DNA of 64,000 nucleotides from an uncultured Oscillospiraceae bacterium (GCA_910579485.1 CAJTVO010000002.1:9591-73590); one strand, 5' to 3'. Positions 34,436-44,281 are shown, numbered from the stretch's first letter. The notes: generated by a model not told the origin, from the letters alone. Numbers and translations are program-made.

Positions 34436-36175
34436 ATGGAGCTTGCAGCCATCAGACACTTCGCAGACAACAACTACTGCTACGCCGTGGAGGAGGGCCG
34501 CTTCCTCATCCGGCTGGAGACCAAACGGGGGGATATGGCAAAAGTCCGCCTCCACGCGCAGGAAAAATACCTCCCCGTCTCCTATCTGGACACCCGGCAG
34601 ATATACGACATGACCCTGGCCTGCTCGGACCGGTACAGGGATTATTACGAAGCCGTCATTTCCATCGACGTGGTCTGCCTCCGGTATTTCTTCGAGCTGG
34701 AGGATACCTCCGGTCAGGTGACATACTTCGGGAACCACGAATTTCATGACACGTGCGTCACGGACATCGAGCTGATGTTTGACTGTCCCCAGACCCTCCG
34801 GGAGGAGGAACGCTTCCTCCTCCCCAGCTGGGCGAAAAACAAGGTGATCTACCAGATATTCCCCTCCCGGTTCGCCACGGACAAGCAGGTGCCCGACGAG
34901 GTATGGTATCAGGCTCCCATTGATCTGGACGCGGACCTCCAGGGGTCCCTCCGGGGCATCATCGACCGGCTGGATCACCTCCAGGAGCTGGGAGTGGACA
35001 TCCTTTACATGACCCCCGTGTTCCGCTCCGGGTCCAGCCACAAATACAACACCGACGACTACTACGCCATCGATCCCTCCTTCGGCACCAAGGAGGATCT
35101 GCGGGAGCTGGTCCAGAAGGCCCACAGCCGGGGGATGTACGTCATTCTGGACGGCGTGTTCAACCATACCTCCATGAACTTCTTCGCCTTCCAGGATCTG
35201 AAGGAGAAGGAGGAACAGTCCAAATATCTGGACTGGTACTACCCCAGGTCCTTCCCCCTCACCGCCAAACAGGGAGAGCGTCCCAGCTACAAGACCTTCA
35301 GCTTCGTGGGCGGGATGCCGAAGCTGAACCTACGGAACAAGGAGGCGGCAGACTTCGCCATCGACGTGGCCTCCTACTGGATCAAAGAGTGTGATATCGA
35401 CGGCTGGCGTCTGGATGTGGCGGACGAGATCCATCACGGCTTCTGGAAGCGGTTCCGCCGGGAGATCAAGGCGGTGAAGCCGGACGCGCTGATCGTGGGC
35501 GAGGTCTGGCATTACGCCGGTGACTTCCTGGGGGGCGACGAGTGGGACAGCGTGATGAACTACCCCTTCTGCCACGCGGTCCGGGATCTGGTTGCGCGGG
35601 GGACCCTGCGCCCGTCTGAGCTGCTCAGCGATCTGGGCTTCCTCCGGGGAAATCTGCACCGGGACGTGGAGGGGTATCTCTGGAACTTCATCGACACCCA
35701 CGACACGGCCAGGTTCCTCTACTCCGCCGGGAACGATCCCCGGAAGCAGCGCCTGGCGGCGGCGTTTCAGCTCCTGCTCCCCGGGATGCCCATGATCTAC
35801 TACGGCGACGAGGTGGGCATGACCGGATGCTCCGACAGGGACTGCCGCCGGGGAATGCTGTGGGACGAGGCGCGGCAGGATAAAGATACGCTGGCCTGGT
35901 ACCAGCGGCTGGTCCGGCTCCGGCGCCAGGCCCCGGTGCTGACGGAGGGAACCGTCGTCAGGCAGTGGGCGGAGGACGGCGAGGGACTGCTGTTTATCGA
36001 GCGTCAGCTGGGTGACCAGCGTGTCACTCTGGTCTTCCACACGGAGGAGGGGACCGCTTCCCTGCCGGAGCTGCGGGGCCAATACGACCTGATCTCCGGG
36101 CAGGAATTTTCCGGTACGCTGGGCGGTTATGAGGCGGCGGTGCTGGCGGAAGCAGGCGGTGGACGGGAAGTATGA
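34436..36175 (+). CDS. GH13 alpha-amylase family enzyme, neopullulanase/cyclomaltodextrinase type
   Basis: 579 residues. An N-terminal beta domain (about 1-125) of the CBM34 kind precedes the catalytic barrel, as in neopullulanase, maltogenic amylase and cyclomaltodextrinase. Catalytic residues are visible: nucleophile Asp in D-G-W-R-L-D-V-A-D-E, acid/base Glu in V-G-E-V-W-H, and transition-state Asp in I-D-T-H-D-T-A-R; region I is D-G-V-F-N-H. With no signal peptide it should cleave imported maltodextrins in the cytosol. AAAGGAG precedes the ATG. Its stop overlaps the MATE gene start. Confidence 0.93.
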   Translation: MELAAIRHFADNNYCYAVEEGRFLIRLETKRGDMAKVRLHAQEKYLPVSYLDTRQIYDMTLACSDRYRDYYEAVISIDVVCLRYFFELEDTSGQVTYFGNHEFHDTCVTDIELMFDCPQTLREEERFLLPSWAKNKVIYQIFPSRFATDKQVPDEVWYQAPIDLDADLQGSLRGIIDRLDHLQELGVDILYMTPVFRSGSSHKYNTDDYYAIDPSFGTKEDLRELVQKAHSRGMYVILDGVFNHTSMNFFAFQDLKEKEEQSKYLDWYYPRSFPLTAKQGERPSYKTFSFVGGMPKLNLRNKEAADFAIDVASYWIKECDIDGWRLDVADEIHHGFWKRFRREIKAVKPDALIVGEVWHYAGDFLGGDEWDSVMNYPFCHAVRDLVARGTLRPSELLSDLGFLRGNLHRDVEGYLWNFIDTHDTARFLYSAGNDPRKQRLAAAFQLLLPGMPMIYYGDEVGMTGCSDRDCRRGMLWDEARQDKDTLAWYQRLVRLRRQAPVLTEGTVVRQWAEDGEGLLFIERQLGDQRVTLVFHTEEGTASLPELRGQYDLISGQEFSGTLGGYEAAVLAEAGGGREV

Positions 36176-37512
36176 GCACCCAGGTATCCGCGCGGTCCTT
36201 CACAAAGCTGTATATCCCCATTCTGCTGGAGACCCTCTGCTCCATGCTGGCGGGCATGGTGGACACCGTCATGCTCTCCACCGTGGGTGACGCCGCCGTG
36301 GGGGCCGTCGGCACGGCCAACACCTACACCTCCCTCTTTATCATCATGTTCAACATCGTGTCCTCCGGCATGACCGCCGTCATGACGCAGTACATCGGCG
36401 CAAAAAAGGCGGGGATAGCCTACCAGGCCAGACAGCTGGGACTGGTTTTCAGCCTCGCGGCGGGGACGCTGCTCTCCCTGTTTCTCTTCGCCTTCTCCGG
36501 GAGCGTCCTGGAGGTCGTGGGCGCGGCGCCGCTGCTCATGGACCATGCCAAGACCTATCTGCGGATCGTGGGGAGCTTCCTCTTCCTTAACGCCCTGATC
36601 CCCGTCTTCTCCAACTACCTGCGGGCCTTCGGGCACACCAGGCCGCCGTTGGCGGCGGCCCTGCTGTCCAACGGGATGAACCTGATCCTCAACGCCCTGT
36701 TCCTGTTCGTCTTCCACAGCGGCGTGGCGGGCGTGGCCGCCGCTACGGTCATCTCCAGGGCGCTGAATCTGGTCATCGTGATGACCGCCTCCCGGCTCCT
36801 GGTCCATGCCAAGGAGGACCCGGAACGGATGCGCAGCCGGGATGTCTTCGCCCAGATCATCCGGGTGGGCCTGCCCTCGGCCCTGGAGACCGCCGCCTAC
36901 CATGTGGCCATGACGCTGACTATCCGGTTTTTGAATCAGATGGACAGCGAGGGGCTCAATGTGACCGCCCGGGCGTATGCCGTGCAGATCACCAACTTCT
37001 CCTTCTGCGCCGCGGCGGCGCTGGCAAGCACCAACGCCATTCTCACCGGCTGGCGGATCGGCGAGGGGGACTATGAGAGCTGCGACCGGGGCACCAAGCG
37101 GGCCGCCTGCATCGGGATCGCCATCGCGGCGGGGCTGGAGCTCCTGTTCGCCCTCGGTTCCGGCTTCCTGCTCCGGATGTTCACGGATGATCCGGAGATG
37201 ATTGCCCTGGCCAGCCGCCTCCTGGTCATCGATATCGCCCTGGAGGTGGGGCGGGCCGCGAATCTGGTATTCGGCCAGGCGCTGAAGACCAGCGGGGATG
37301 CCCTGTTCACCACCGTTATCGCGGTGATCTTTATGTACCTGTGCATGGTGGGCGGCACCTGGTTCTTCGGGATCCATCTGGGATGGATGGCCGTGGGCGC
37401 GTATGTCGGGCTGGCCAGCGACGAGTGCATCCGGGCGGTGTGCATGGCCCTGCGTTGGCGGTCCGGCAAGTGGCGGACCAAGGGATTCATCCAGAGGGAA
37501 AGCACTCAGTAG
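36172..37512 (+). CDS. MATE-family efflux transporter
   Basis: 446 residues and about twelve membrane helices in two related halves (about 10-210 and 235-440). The opening I-P-I-L-L-E-T-L-C-S-M-L-A-G-M-V-D-T-V-M-L is the typical first MATE helix, and the second-half counterpart is G-L-P-S-A-L-E-T-A. Such pumps export drugs or metabolites using Na+ or H+ gradients. It is coupled to the GH13 gene by an ATGA overlap, an unexpected partnership; it may export a sugar-derived product or be a passenger in the operon. Confidence 0.9.
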   Translation: MSTQVSARSFTKLYIPILLETLCSMLAGMVDTVMLSTVGDAAVGAVGTANTYTSLFIIMFNIVSSGMTAVMTQYIGAKKAGIAYQARQLGLVFSLAAGTLLSLFLFAFSGSVLEVVGAAPLLMDHAKTYLRIVGSFLFLNALIPVFSNYLRAFGHTRPPLAAALLSNGMNLILNALFLFVFHSGVAGVAAATVISRALNLVIVMTASRLLVHAKEDPERMRSRDVFAQIIRVGLPSALETAAYHVAMTLTIRFLNQMDSEGLNVTARAYAVQITNFSFCAAAALASTNAILTGWRIGEGDYESCDRGTKRAACIGIAIAAGLELLFALGSGFLLRMFTDDPEMIALASRLLVIDIALEVGRAANLVFGQALKTSGDALFTTVIAVIFMYLCMVGGTWFFGIHLGWMAVGAYVGLASDECIRAVCMALRWRSGKWRTKGFIQRESTQ

Positions 37513-37531
37513 AGCAAAGAAAACAAAAGGA

Positions 37532-37563
37532 CCCCCGCAGGAAGGCGTTTCCTCCTGCGGGGG
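37532..37563. terminator. Bidirectional terminator, MATE/rsgA convergence
   Basis: CCCCCGCAGG pairs with CCTGCGGGGG around a 12-base loop, followed by CCGCTCTTATTTT on the plus side and CCTTTTGTTTTC on the minus side. Confidence 0.8.
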
Positions 37564-37592
37564 CCGCTCTTATTTTCAAATTCTCCCAAGCG

Positions 37593-38480
37593 TCACCGCC
37601 GGGGCATGGACCAGGCCCGGACATCCTTCAGCTCATTATAAAGCCGGACGTAGCTCTCGTGGCGGCTGCGGGGGATCTTTCCCTCCTTTACCGCCCGCAG
37701 GACGGCGCAGCCCTTTTCCTTCGTATGACTGCACCCCACAAAGCGGCACTGGTCCAGATAGGGCCGAAACTCCAGAAAGGACTCCGGAAGATGCTCCTTC
37801 AGCTCCAGATCCAGGTCCTGGGCGTCAAAGGAGCCGAAGCCAGGGGTGTCGATCACCTCGCCGCCGCAGTCTAAACGGTAGAGCTCCACATGGCGGGTGG
37901 TGTGCTTCCCGCGGCCCAGCCGCTGGCTGACCTCCGCTACCTGGAGGGAGAAACCAGGCTGGATGGCGTTGAGCAGGCTGGACTTCCCCACGCCGGAGTT
38001 GCCCGTGAAGACGGACAGCTTCCCCCGCAGCAGCTCCATCAGCTCCGGGATGCCCTTCCCTGTCTCCGCGCTGGTGCAGACGGTGGGAAATCCGGCGGCG
38101 CGGTATATCTCCGCCAGGGGCTCCCCCGCCGCCAAGTCGCACTTGTTGACGCAGACCACCACGCCGCAGTCCTTCAGAGCGGCGATGGCGGACACCCGGT
38201 CAATGAGGAACGGGTCCGTCACCGGCACGGCCAGGGAGGCTACCGCCACCAGCTGGTCCACGTTGGCCGCCGCCGGACGGTCGAAGGCGCTGCGCCTGGG
38301 CTCGATCTCCCAGACCATGCCCTCGCCCTCGCCGGTCTCCTTTACCTCCACCCAGTCGCCCACCAGGGGGCTGCGGCCCTCCTGGCGGAATTTCCCCCGG
38401 GCGCGGCAGGTGACGGTCCGACCGTCCACGTCCACGTAGTAGAAGCCGCTGAGGGCCTTTCGTATCCTCCCCCTGCTCAC
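37593..38480 (-). CDS. rsgA: Ribosome small-subunit-dependent GTPase RsgA
   Basis: 295 residues. It promotes late 30S maturation. An N-terminal OB fold precedes a circularly permuted GTPase domain in the order G4 (V-N-K-C-D), G1 (G-N-S-G-V-G-K-S-S near 170), G2 (T-T-R-H-V) and G3 (D-T-P-G-F-G). A C-terminal zinc knuckle follows with C-x6-C-x-H-x5-C (C-R-F-V-G-C-S-H ... C-A). It is the last gene of the prkC-prpC block and overlaps the kinase stop by four bases. Confidence 0.96.
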   Translation of the reverse strand: MSRGRIRKALSGFYYVDVDGRTVTCRARGKFRQEGRSPLVGDWVEVKETGEGEGMVWEIEPRRSAFDRPAAANVDQLVAVASLAVPVTDPFLIDRVSAIAALKDCGVVVCVNKCDLAAGEPLAEIYRAAGFPTVCTSAETGKGIPELMELLRGKLSVFTGNSGVGKSSLLNAIQPGFSLQVAEVSQRLGRGKHTTRHVELYRLDCGGEVIDTPGFGSFDAQDLDLELKEHLPESFLEFRPYLDQCRFVGCSHTKEKGCAVLRAVKEGKIPRSRHESYVRLYNELKDVRAWSMPRR

Positions 38481-40444
38481 TGGAACTGGATCTCCTCGTC
38501 CCAGAACAGCTTGTTGGCGGCGTAGATCTCCAGCTTGTGATCGCCCGCCTCGGCCTGCAGCGTCAGGGAGAGGGTCCCGTAGTTGCCGGGGACCTCCTGG
38601 TCGAAGACGATCTCCCGGTCCAGGAAGATCTGCACCAGGACGGGGTCCTCGCTGTAGGGCACGTCGAAGGTGATCGGGTAGGAGATCAACTTCGGCCCCT
38701 CGCTGTAGGTGAAGGTGACGGTGGTGCCTTCCGGCACGCTCTCCCCAGTATCGATGCTCTGGGTCAGAACGGTACCCTCCGGCTCGGAGCTTTCCACTTT
38801 GGTGAACTCAGCTACCAGATTGAGTGTATTCATCTTATCCTGCACCGACTCCACGGTCTCTCCCAAGCAGGACACCATGGTAGAGTAGATGATCTCCGGG
38901 CCCTTGCTGACGTACAGCGTCACCATATCCCCCTCTTTGAGGACGGTGCCCGCCGCCGGTTCGCTGCGGATGACGCACCCGGCCTCGATCTCCTCATGGA
39001 ACTCCTGCTCCGGGGCCTCCTCAATGGTCAGGTGAAGCTCACTGAGCCCCTTGGTCTGCTGGATGCGCAGACGGGCGGAGCGGGCCTCGTCCCCCACCAC
39101 ATCCGGCATCTCTCCGGAACGGGACCCCAGGCTGATGGTGACATTAATGGGGATCAGGTCGCCCTTGGCGTTCTTACGGATGCGCTCGGCCTCGGGGTCC
39201 TGGCGGATGATCTGGCCCTCGGCGTACTCTGCGTTGTGCTCATGGCCCGCTTCCACCAGCTCGAAGATGCCCTTGACGGTCTCCAGCTCCTCCGCCTCCT
39301 CGATGGTCATGCCGACAATGTTGGGGACGGAGTACTCGGGGATCTCCTCGTGCTGGAAGCTCTCCATGATGCCGTTATACATCTTCAAGCCGCCGAAGTA
39401 GCCCACGCCCAACACCAGCAGGATCATGATCAGTATCTTCCACCAGTTGCTCCTGGGCTTGTCGTAGTACTCATCGTCGTCATCGTCCTCAATGGGAGGC
39501 GGCGCATAATGATTCTGTTTCGTTCTGGTCACCCCCGTATTCGGGATATATTGGGTGGGTTCGTCTCCCCCGCTCCCTGTCTCACGCCGAAGCTCCTCGG
39601 CGGAATATTCGAAGTTGATGTTGGGGTCCTTGCGGAAGGCCTCCAGGTCCGCCAGCATCTCGTCGGCGGTGGAGTAGCGCTTGTTCCGGTCCGGCGCCAT
39701 GGCCTTCATACATATCTGCTCCAGGGCCTCCGGGATCTCCGGGTCGATCTCCCGGGGACTGAGGGGCACGGCGCTGAAATGCTGGATGGCCACGCTCACC
39801 GGGTCCGAACCCTCGAAGGGCAGGCGGCTGGTGAGCATCTCGTAGAGCACCACGCCGGCGGAGTAGATATCGCTGCGGTTGTCGGTATAGTCCCCCTTGG
39901 CCTGCTCGGGAGAGATATAGTGGACGGAGCCGATGGCCTCGTTGGAAGGGTTGGACCCGTTGGACAGGAAGGCGATGCCGAAGTCCGTCACCTTCACCGT
40001 GCCGTCCCGGAGGACCATGATGTTCTGGGGCTTGATGTCCCGGTGGACGATGCCCCGGCTGTGGGCGTGGCTGAGCCCCTTCATGATCTGGGTGATAAAG
40101 TGGAGGGACTCCGGCCAGTTCAGCTTTCCCCGCCGCTCCATGTACTGCTTGAGGGTGATGCCGTCAATAAGCTCCATGACGATATAGTCCATGTCCCCCC
40201 GGCGGCTCACGTCGTACACCGCCATGATGTTGGGGTGGCTGAGCATGGCGACGGCCTGGGACTCGTCGTGGAACCGGCGGCGGAACTCCGCGTCCTCGCT
40301 CAGGTCCTTCTTCAGCATCTTGATGGCCACCATCCGGTTGAGCCGGTGGCATTTCGCTTTGAAGACCACCGCCATGCCCCCGGTCCCGATGACCTCCAGG
40401 ATCTCATAGCGGTTATCCAGCATCTTTCCTATGTATCGTTCCAT
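38477..40444 (-). CDS. prkC: PASTA-domain Ser/Thr protein kinase PrkC
   Basis: 655 residues. The cytosolic kinase domain (about 12-270) has G-T-G-G-M-A-V-V-F, Lys42, H-R-D-I-K-P-Q-N with catalytic Asp136, and the D-F-G-I motif. A linker and one membrane helix near 335-355 follow. Three PASTA repeats outside (about 375-590) sense muropeptides or lipid II, and a further beta domain ends the protein. In B. subtilis PrkC triggers germination and adjusts wall metabolism. The ATG two codons after a TTG is preferred. Its phosphatase partner lies immediately upstream. Confidence 0.95.
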   Translation of the reverse strand: MERYIGKMLDNRYEILEVIGTGGMAVVFKAKCHRLNRMVAIKMLKKDLSEDAEFRRRFHDESQAVAMLSHPNIMAVYDVSRRGDMDYIVMELIDGITLKQYMERRGKLNWPESLHFITQIMKGLSHAHSRGIVHRDIKPQNIMVLRDGTVKVTDFGIAFLSNGSNPSNEAIGSVHYISPEQAKGDYTDNRSDIYSAGVVLYEMLTSRLPFEGSDPVSVAIQHFSAVPLSPREIDPEIPEALEQICMKAMAPDRNKRYSTADEMLADLEAFRKDPNINFEYSAEELRRETGSGGDEPTQYIPNTGVTRTKQNHYAPPPIEDDDDDEYYDKPRSNWWKILIMILLVLGVGYFGGLKMYNGIMESFQHEEIPEYSVPNIVGMTIEEAEELETVKGIFELVEAGHEHNAEYAEGQIIRQDPEAERIRKNAKGDLIPINVTISLGSRSGEMPDVVGDEARSARLRIQQTKGLSELHLTIEEAPEQEFHEEIEAGCVIRSEPAAGTVLKEGDMVTLYVSKGPEIIYSTMVSCLGETVESVQDKMNTLNLVAEFTKVESSEPEGTVLTQSIDTGESVPEGTTVTFTYSEGPKLISYPITFDVPYSEDPVLVQIFLDREIVFDQEVPGNYGTLSLTLQAEAGDHKLEIYAANKLFWDEEIQFQ

Positions 40445-40469
40445 AGTCAAGTATTCCTTTCTTTCCCGG

Positions 40470-41213
40470 TCACTGCCGGCACAGCAGCACGGCGGTCACG
40501 TTGTCCGGCGCGCCCTGCTCCTTCGCCAGCTCCAGCAGCCGGTCGAGACACCGGTTGTCCTTTGTGCCCCGCAATATCTCCCGGGCCAGCTCCTGATCCG
40601 TCACCGTGCCGGTGAGTCCGTCGGTACACAGCAGCAGGCAGTCCCCTGGCTCCAGGGAGACGGTATAGCTGTCGCTGAACGCCTCCCGGTCCGGGCCCAG
40701 GGCCCTGGTGATGATATTCCGGTTGGGGTGGCTGCGGGCTTCCTCCTCGGTGATGTTCCCCTGCTCCACCAGCCGCTCCACTACGGAGTGGTCCCTGGTG
40801 ATCCGGGTGATGTCCCCCCCGCCGCGGACGACGTAGGCCCGGCTGTCGCCCACGTTGTCCACCAGGGCCTCCCCGTCCCGCAGGATGGCGGAGACCAGGG
40901 TGGTCCCCATGCCCCGCAGTCCGTCCCCGGCGCAGGATCGCTCATAGACGGCGGTGTTGGCGGAGGCCACGGCAAAGGCCGTCACCTCCCGGACCTGCTC
41001 CCAGGTCATATCCTTCCGGAGGTTGCCCATGCAGGTGGTCTGGAAGGTGTCCACCGCCAGACGGCTGGCCAGCTTCCCGCCTCCAGGCCCTCCCATGCCG
41101 TCGCAGACCACGCACACGGTGAAGCCGGTGTCCTCGCTGACCTGGACGGCGTAGGCGTCCTGATTCTCCCGGCGCACCAGTCCGATGTCGGTCATGCCCC
41201 AGATGTTCATCAT
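40470..41213 (-). CDS. prpC: PP2C-type Ser/Thr phosphatase (Stp/PrpC)
   Basis: 247 residues. PP2C metal motifs are all present: R-R-E-N-Q-D-A near 15, V-C-D-G-M-G-G near 37, D-S-R-A-Y near 118, T-D-G-L-T near 195, and D-N-V-T-A at the end. It reverses PrkC phosphorylation. Its ATG overlaps the rlmN stop; a second ATG follows directly. It lies 25 bases before prkC, the standard Firmicutes arrangement rlmN-prpC-prkC-rsgA. Confidence 0.95.
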   Translation of the reverse strand: MMNIWGMTDIGLVRRENQDAYAVQVSEDTGFTVCVVCDGMGGPGGGKLASRLAVDTFQTTCMGNLRKDMTWEQVREVTAFAVASANTAVYERSCAGDGLRGMGTTLVSAILRDGEALVDNVGDSRAYVVRGGGDITRITRDHSVVERLVEQGNITEEEARSHPNRNIITRALGPDREAFSDSYTVSLEPGDCLLLCTDGLTGTVTDQELAREILRGTKDNRCLDRLLELAKEQGAPDNVTAVLLCRQ

Positions 41214-42253
41214 TTCTCCCTCTCCTCTCTTTCCTGCTCCATGGCCTTCCGCCGCAGCTGGCCGCAGCTGGCGTCGATATCGCCGCCCAGACTGCGCCGC
41301 ACAGTGGCGGTCACGCCCTGCTCCTCAAGACGCCGCTGGAACTGCCGCACCCGGCGGCTGGGTTTCAGCGGGCTCTCCGCTACGTCGTTGAGGGGGATCA
41401 GGTTCACATGCCCCGGCATTCCCCGGAGCTTTTTCACGATCAGGTCCGCCTGCCAGCCGGCATCGTTGACGCCGTCGATCATGGCGTACTCGAAGCTGAT
41501 GCGGCGGCCCGTCTTTTTGAAGTAGTCGTGGCAGGCCTCGAACAGCTCGTCCACGCCGTAGGCCCGGTCCACCGGCATGATCCGGCTCCGGGTCTCCCCG
41601 TCCGGCGCGTGGAGGGACACCGAAAGGGTCAGCTGCAGCTCCATGTCCGCCAAACGGCGGATGCCCGGGAGCACGCCGCAGGTGGACAGGCTGATGTGCC
41701 GCATCCCAATGTTCAGCCCCAGGGGGTGGTTCACCAGCTCCAGGAACCGCAGCACGTTGTCCAGGTTATCCATGGGCTCCCCGATGCCCATCAGCACGAT
41801 GTTGGATACGCTCAGGCCGCTGTCCAGCTGGGTAAACAGCACCTGCTCCAGCATCTCCCCCGGCGTCAGGTCCCGGACCTTCCCCCCAAGGGTGGAGGCG
41901 CAGAAGGCGCACCCCATCCGGCACCCCACCTGGCTGGAGATGCACACAGTGTTGCCGTGACGGTATTGCATGAGCACCGTCTCGATACAGTTGCCATCGT
42001 GGAGCTCCCAGAGGTACTTGACGGTGCCGTCGGCTTGGGACATCTGCTTCCGGGCCACGGACAGGCCGTCTGCCCGGTACGCCTCCGCCAGCTTCTCCCG
42101 GAGGGGCTTCGATATGTCGCTCATCTCATCGAAGGAGCGCACGCCCCGGTGGAGCCAGGTGAAGACCTGTTTCCCTCGGAAGGCCGGTTCGCCCAGGGCC
42201 TTCAAGGCCGCCGTCAGCTCCTCCAGGGTCATGGATCGTATGTCTGTTTTCAT
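41210..42253 (-). CDS. rlmN: 23S rRNA (A2503-C2)/tRNA methyltransferase RlmN
   Basis: 347 residues. A radical SAM enzyme with the cluster motif C-R-M-G-C-A-F-C near 115, the SAM-binding G-E-P-M-D-N, and the methyl-carrying cysteine near the C-terminus in D-I-D-A-S-C-G-Q-L. It methylates A2503 of 23S rRNA and A37 of some tRNAs. The ATG overlaps the rsmB stop. The much longer open frame extending upstream reads through rsmB in another frame and is not used. Confidence 0.96.
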   Translation of the reverse strand: MKTDIRSMTLEELTAALKALGEPAFRGKQVFTWLHRGVRSFDEMSDISKPLREKLAEAYRADGLSVARKQMSQADGTVKYLWELHDGNCIETVLMQYRHGNTVCISSQVGCRMGCAFCASTLGGKVRDLTPGEMLEQVLFTQLDSGLSVSNIVLMGIGEPMDNLDNVLRFLELVNHPLGLNIGMRHISLSTCGVLPGIRRLADMELQLTLSVSLHAPDGETRSRIMPVDRAYGVDELFEACHDYFKKTGRRISFEYAMIDGVNDAGWQADLIVKKLRGMPGHVNLIPLNDVAESPLKPSRRVRQFQRRLEEQGVTATVRRSLGGDIDASCGQLRRKAMEQEREEREK

Positions 42254-43566
42254 GATCGCCTCATCCTGCAGATGTAAAATCCGTCCGTTCCGTGGCGCTG
42301 GGGCCACAGGGTCAGACTGCCGTCGTTCTCCCCCTCCAGTCCCGGCAGGCGGAAGGGCTCCAAGTGAAACTCCGGCCGGTTGGACAGGAAGTCCGCCGTG
42401 ACCGCCCCGTTTTCCTCCGGCAGGACGGTACAGGTGGCATACAGCAGTATGCCGCCGGGCTTCACATACCGGCCTGCGTTCTCCAGGATGGCGCGCTGCA
42501 CCCGGGGCAGGCCCGCCAATTGGGCGGGGTCTTTGTAGCGGATATCCGGCTTCTTCCGGATAATGCCCAGGCCGGAGCAGGGCACGTCGCACAGCACGGC
42601 GTCGAAAGCCTCCAGCCACTCCTCCCGGCACTGCCGTCCATCGGCCAGCCCGGCGTGGATGCAGGTCAGGCCCAGGCGCTCCGCGCCCTTTTCTATGAGG
42701 GCCAGCTTATGCCGGTGGATATCGCAGGCCGCGATCTCGCCCCGGTCCTCCATGACCATGGCGGCGGCAAAGGACTTGCCGCCCGGGGCGGCGCACACGT
42801 CCAGCACCCGGGCTCCCGGCTCCACGCCGGAGGCCAGCACCGCCGCCCGCGCGGCGGCGTCCTGGACCTGGAACCATCCCTGCTGAAAGGCGGGCATGGC
42901 CTCCAGACTGCCTCCGCCGGTGAGCAGCCAGCACTCCGGCATCCAGGGGTGGGGCTTGACCTCCGCCCCGGCATCCCGCAGGCTCTCCTCCAGCTCCGCC
43001 GCCGTACACCGCAGAGGGTTGCGCTGGATGGTGGTGGGGACGGCCTCGTTGTCCAGGCGGAGATATTCTTCCGCTTCCTCCTCCCCCAGCAGCTCCACGA
43101 GCCGCCGGACCAGCCACTCCGGGTGGCTGTAGCGCAGAGACAGATATTGGACACGGTCTCCCGCCGGTATCTCCGGCAGGGCGTCCTTCTCCCGGCTCAG
43201 CCGCCGGAGGACGGCGTTCACCATGCCCGAGGCCCGCTGGTGCTTCTTTCGCTTTACCAGCTCCACGCTCTCGTCCACGGCAGCGCTGTCCGGCACCCGG
43301 TCCATGAACAGGATCTGATACGCGCCCAGCCGCAGCACGTCCCGAATGAAGGGCTCCAGGGACTCGAAGCGCTGGGTGCAGCAGGCGTCCAGATAATGAT
43401 CCAGCAGCGCCCGGTTCTGAAGGACGCCGTAGGTCAGCCGGGCGGCCAAGGCCGCCTCCCGGCGGTCCAGTTCACGGCAGGCCGCCTTCAGGCTGCCATC
43501 GGACCAGGCGTCCAGACGGCGGCAGGCCGTCAGGGCGGTCAGAGCCGCCTCCCTTCCCATGCCCAT
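42250..43566 (-). CDS. rsmB: 16S rRNA (cytosine-967-C5)-methyltransferase RsmB
   Basis: 438 residues. An N-terminal NusB-like RNA-binding domain (about 1-140) precedes a SAM-dependent methyltransferase domain with V-C-A-A-P-G-G-K near 262, and the two catalytic cysteines in D-V-P-C-S-G-L-G and Y-A-T-C-T. It is embedded in a run of overlapping genes: its ATG overlaps the protease stop (TGATG), and its stop overlaps the rlmN start. Confidence 0.96.
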   Translation of the reverse strand: MGMGREAALTALTACRRLDAWSDGSLKAACRELDRREAALAARLTYGVLQNRALLDHYLDACCTQRFESLEPFIRDVLRLGAYQILFMDRVPDSAAVDESVELVKRKKHQRASGMVNAVLRRLSREKDALPEIPAGDRVQYLSLRYSHPEWLVRRLVELLGEEEAEEYLRLDNEAVPTTIQRNPLRCTAAELEESLRDAGAEVKPHPWMPECWLLTGGGSLEAMPAFQQGWFQVQDAAARAAVLASGVEPGARVLDVCAAPGGKSFAAAMVMEDRGEIAACDIHRHKLALIEKGAERLGLTCIHAGLADGRQCREEWLEAFDAVLCDVPCSGLGIIRKKPDIRYKDPAQLAGLPRVQRAILENAGRYVKPGGILLYATCTVLPEENGAVTADFLSNRPEFHLEPFRLPGLEGENDGSLTLWPQRHGTDGFYICRMRRS

Positions 43567-44267
43567 CAGCGCCTCCTGTCGCTGCCGCGTCCCGCGAAGA
43601 TCAGGAGATACCGCAGCAGCTGAAGCAGGCTCATGAGCAGGGCCGCCACATAGGTCAGGGCGGCGGCGGTGAGAACTTTTCTGGCCCCCTTCCGCTCGTC
43701 CTCGTCCAGAAGGGCCGTGCCGTCGATGGTCCCCAGGGCCCGTGCGGAGGCGTCAAACTCCACCGGCAGGGTCACCAGCTGGAACAGGGTGGTCAGACTG
43801 AACAGCACGATCCCCACCAGGAACAGAGGCTGGGAATACAGGAAAAGCCCCAGCATCAGGGCGATAAACGCAAATTGGGACCCGAATTGGGTCACGGGAA
43901 TGATGGCGGAGCGCACCCGCACCGGGCCGTAGCCCATGGCGTACTGCACGGCATGGCCCGCCTCATGGGCGGCAACCCCCACCGCCGCCACCGTGGCGGC
44001 GTTATATACCGGCTGAGAGAGATAGATGGTATTGTCCCGGGGGTCGTAGTGATCCGTCAGCTTCCCGGAGCAGGGGCGAATGGCCACATCGTGGACCCCG
44101 TGTGCCCGCAGTACCGCGTAGGCCGCCTGAGCGCCTGTGACGCCCCGGCGATTGCGCACCCCGCTGTATTTGTTGAAGCTGGAGCTGACCTTTATCTGGG
44201 CATACACGGAGAGGATCAGCACCGGTATCAGCAATATCCAGTAAATATAATCTTTGTAAAAGGGCAT
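43566..44267 (-). CDS. YugP-type zinc metallopeptidase of the membrane
   Basis: 233 residues. One N-terminal membrane helix (about 6-24), then the zinc motif H-E-A-G-H-A-V-Q-Y near 99, and two or three C-terminal helices with the third-ligand region P-V-E-F-D-A-S-x-R-A. This is the DUF/Zn_peptidase_2 (YugP) family, whose substrates are unknown. The ATG six bases after GGAGG is chosen over the GTG adjoining that site. It lies between fmt and rsmB, a common clostridial order. Confidence 0.9.
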   Translation of the reverse strand: MPFYKDYIYWILLIPVLILSVYAQIKVSSSFNKYSGVRNRRGVTGAQAAYAVLRAHGVHDVAIRPCSGKLTDHYDPRDNTIYLSQPVYNAATVAAVGVAAHEAGHAVQYAMGYGPVRVRSAIIPVTQFGSQFAFIALMLGLFLYSQPLFLVGIVLFSLTTLFQLVTLPVEFDASARALGTIDGTALLDEDERKGARKVLTAAALTYVAALLMSLLQLLRYLLIFAGRGSDRRR

Positions 44268-44281
44268 ATGCACCCTCCTTT

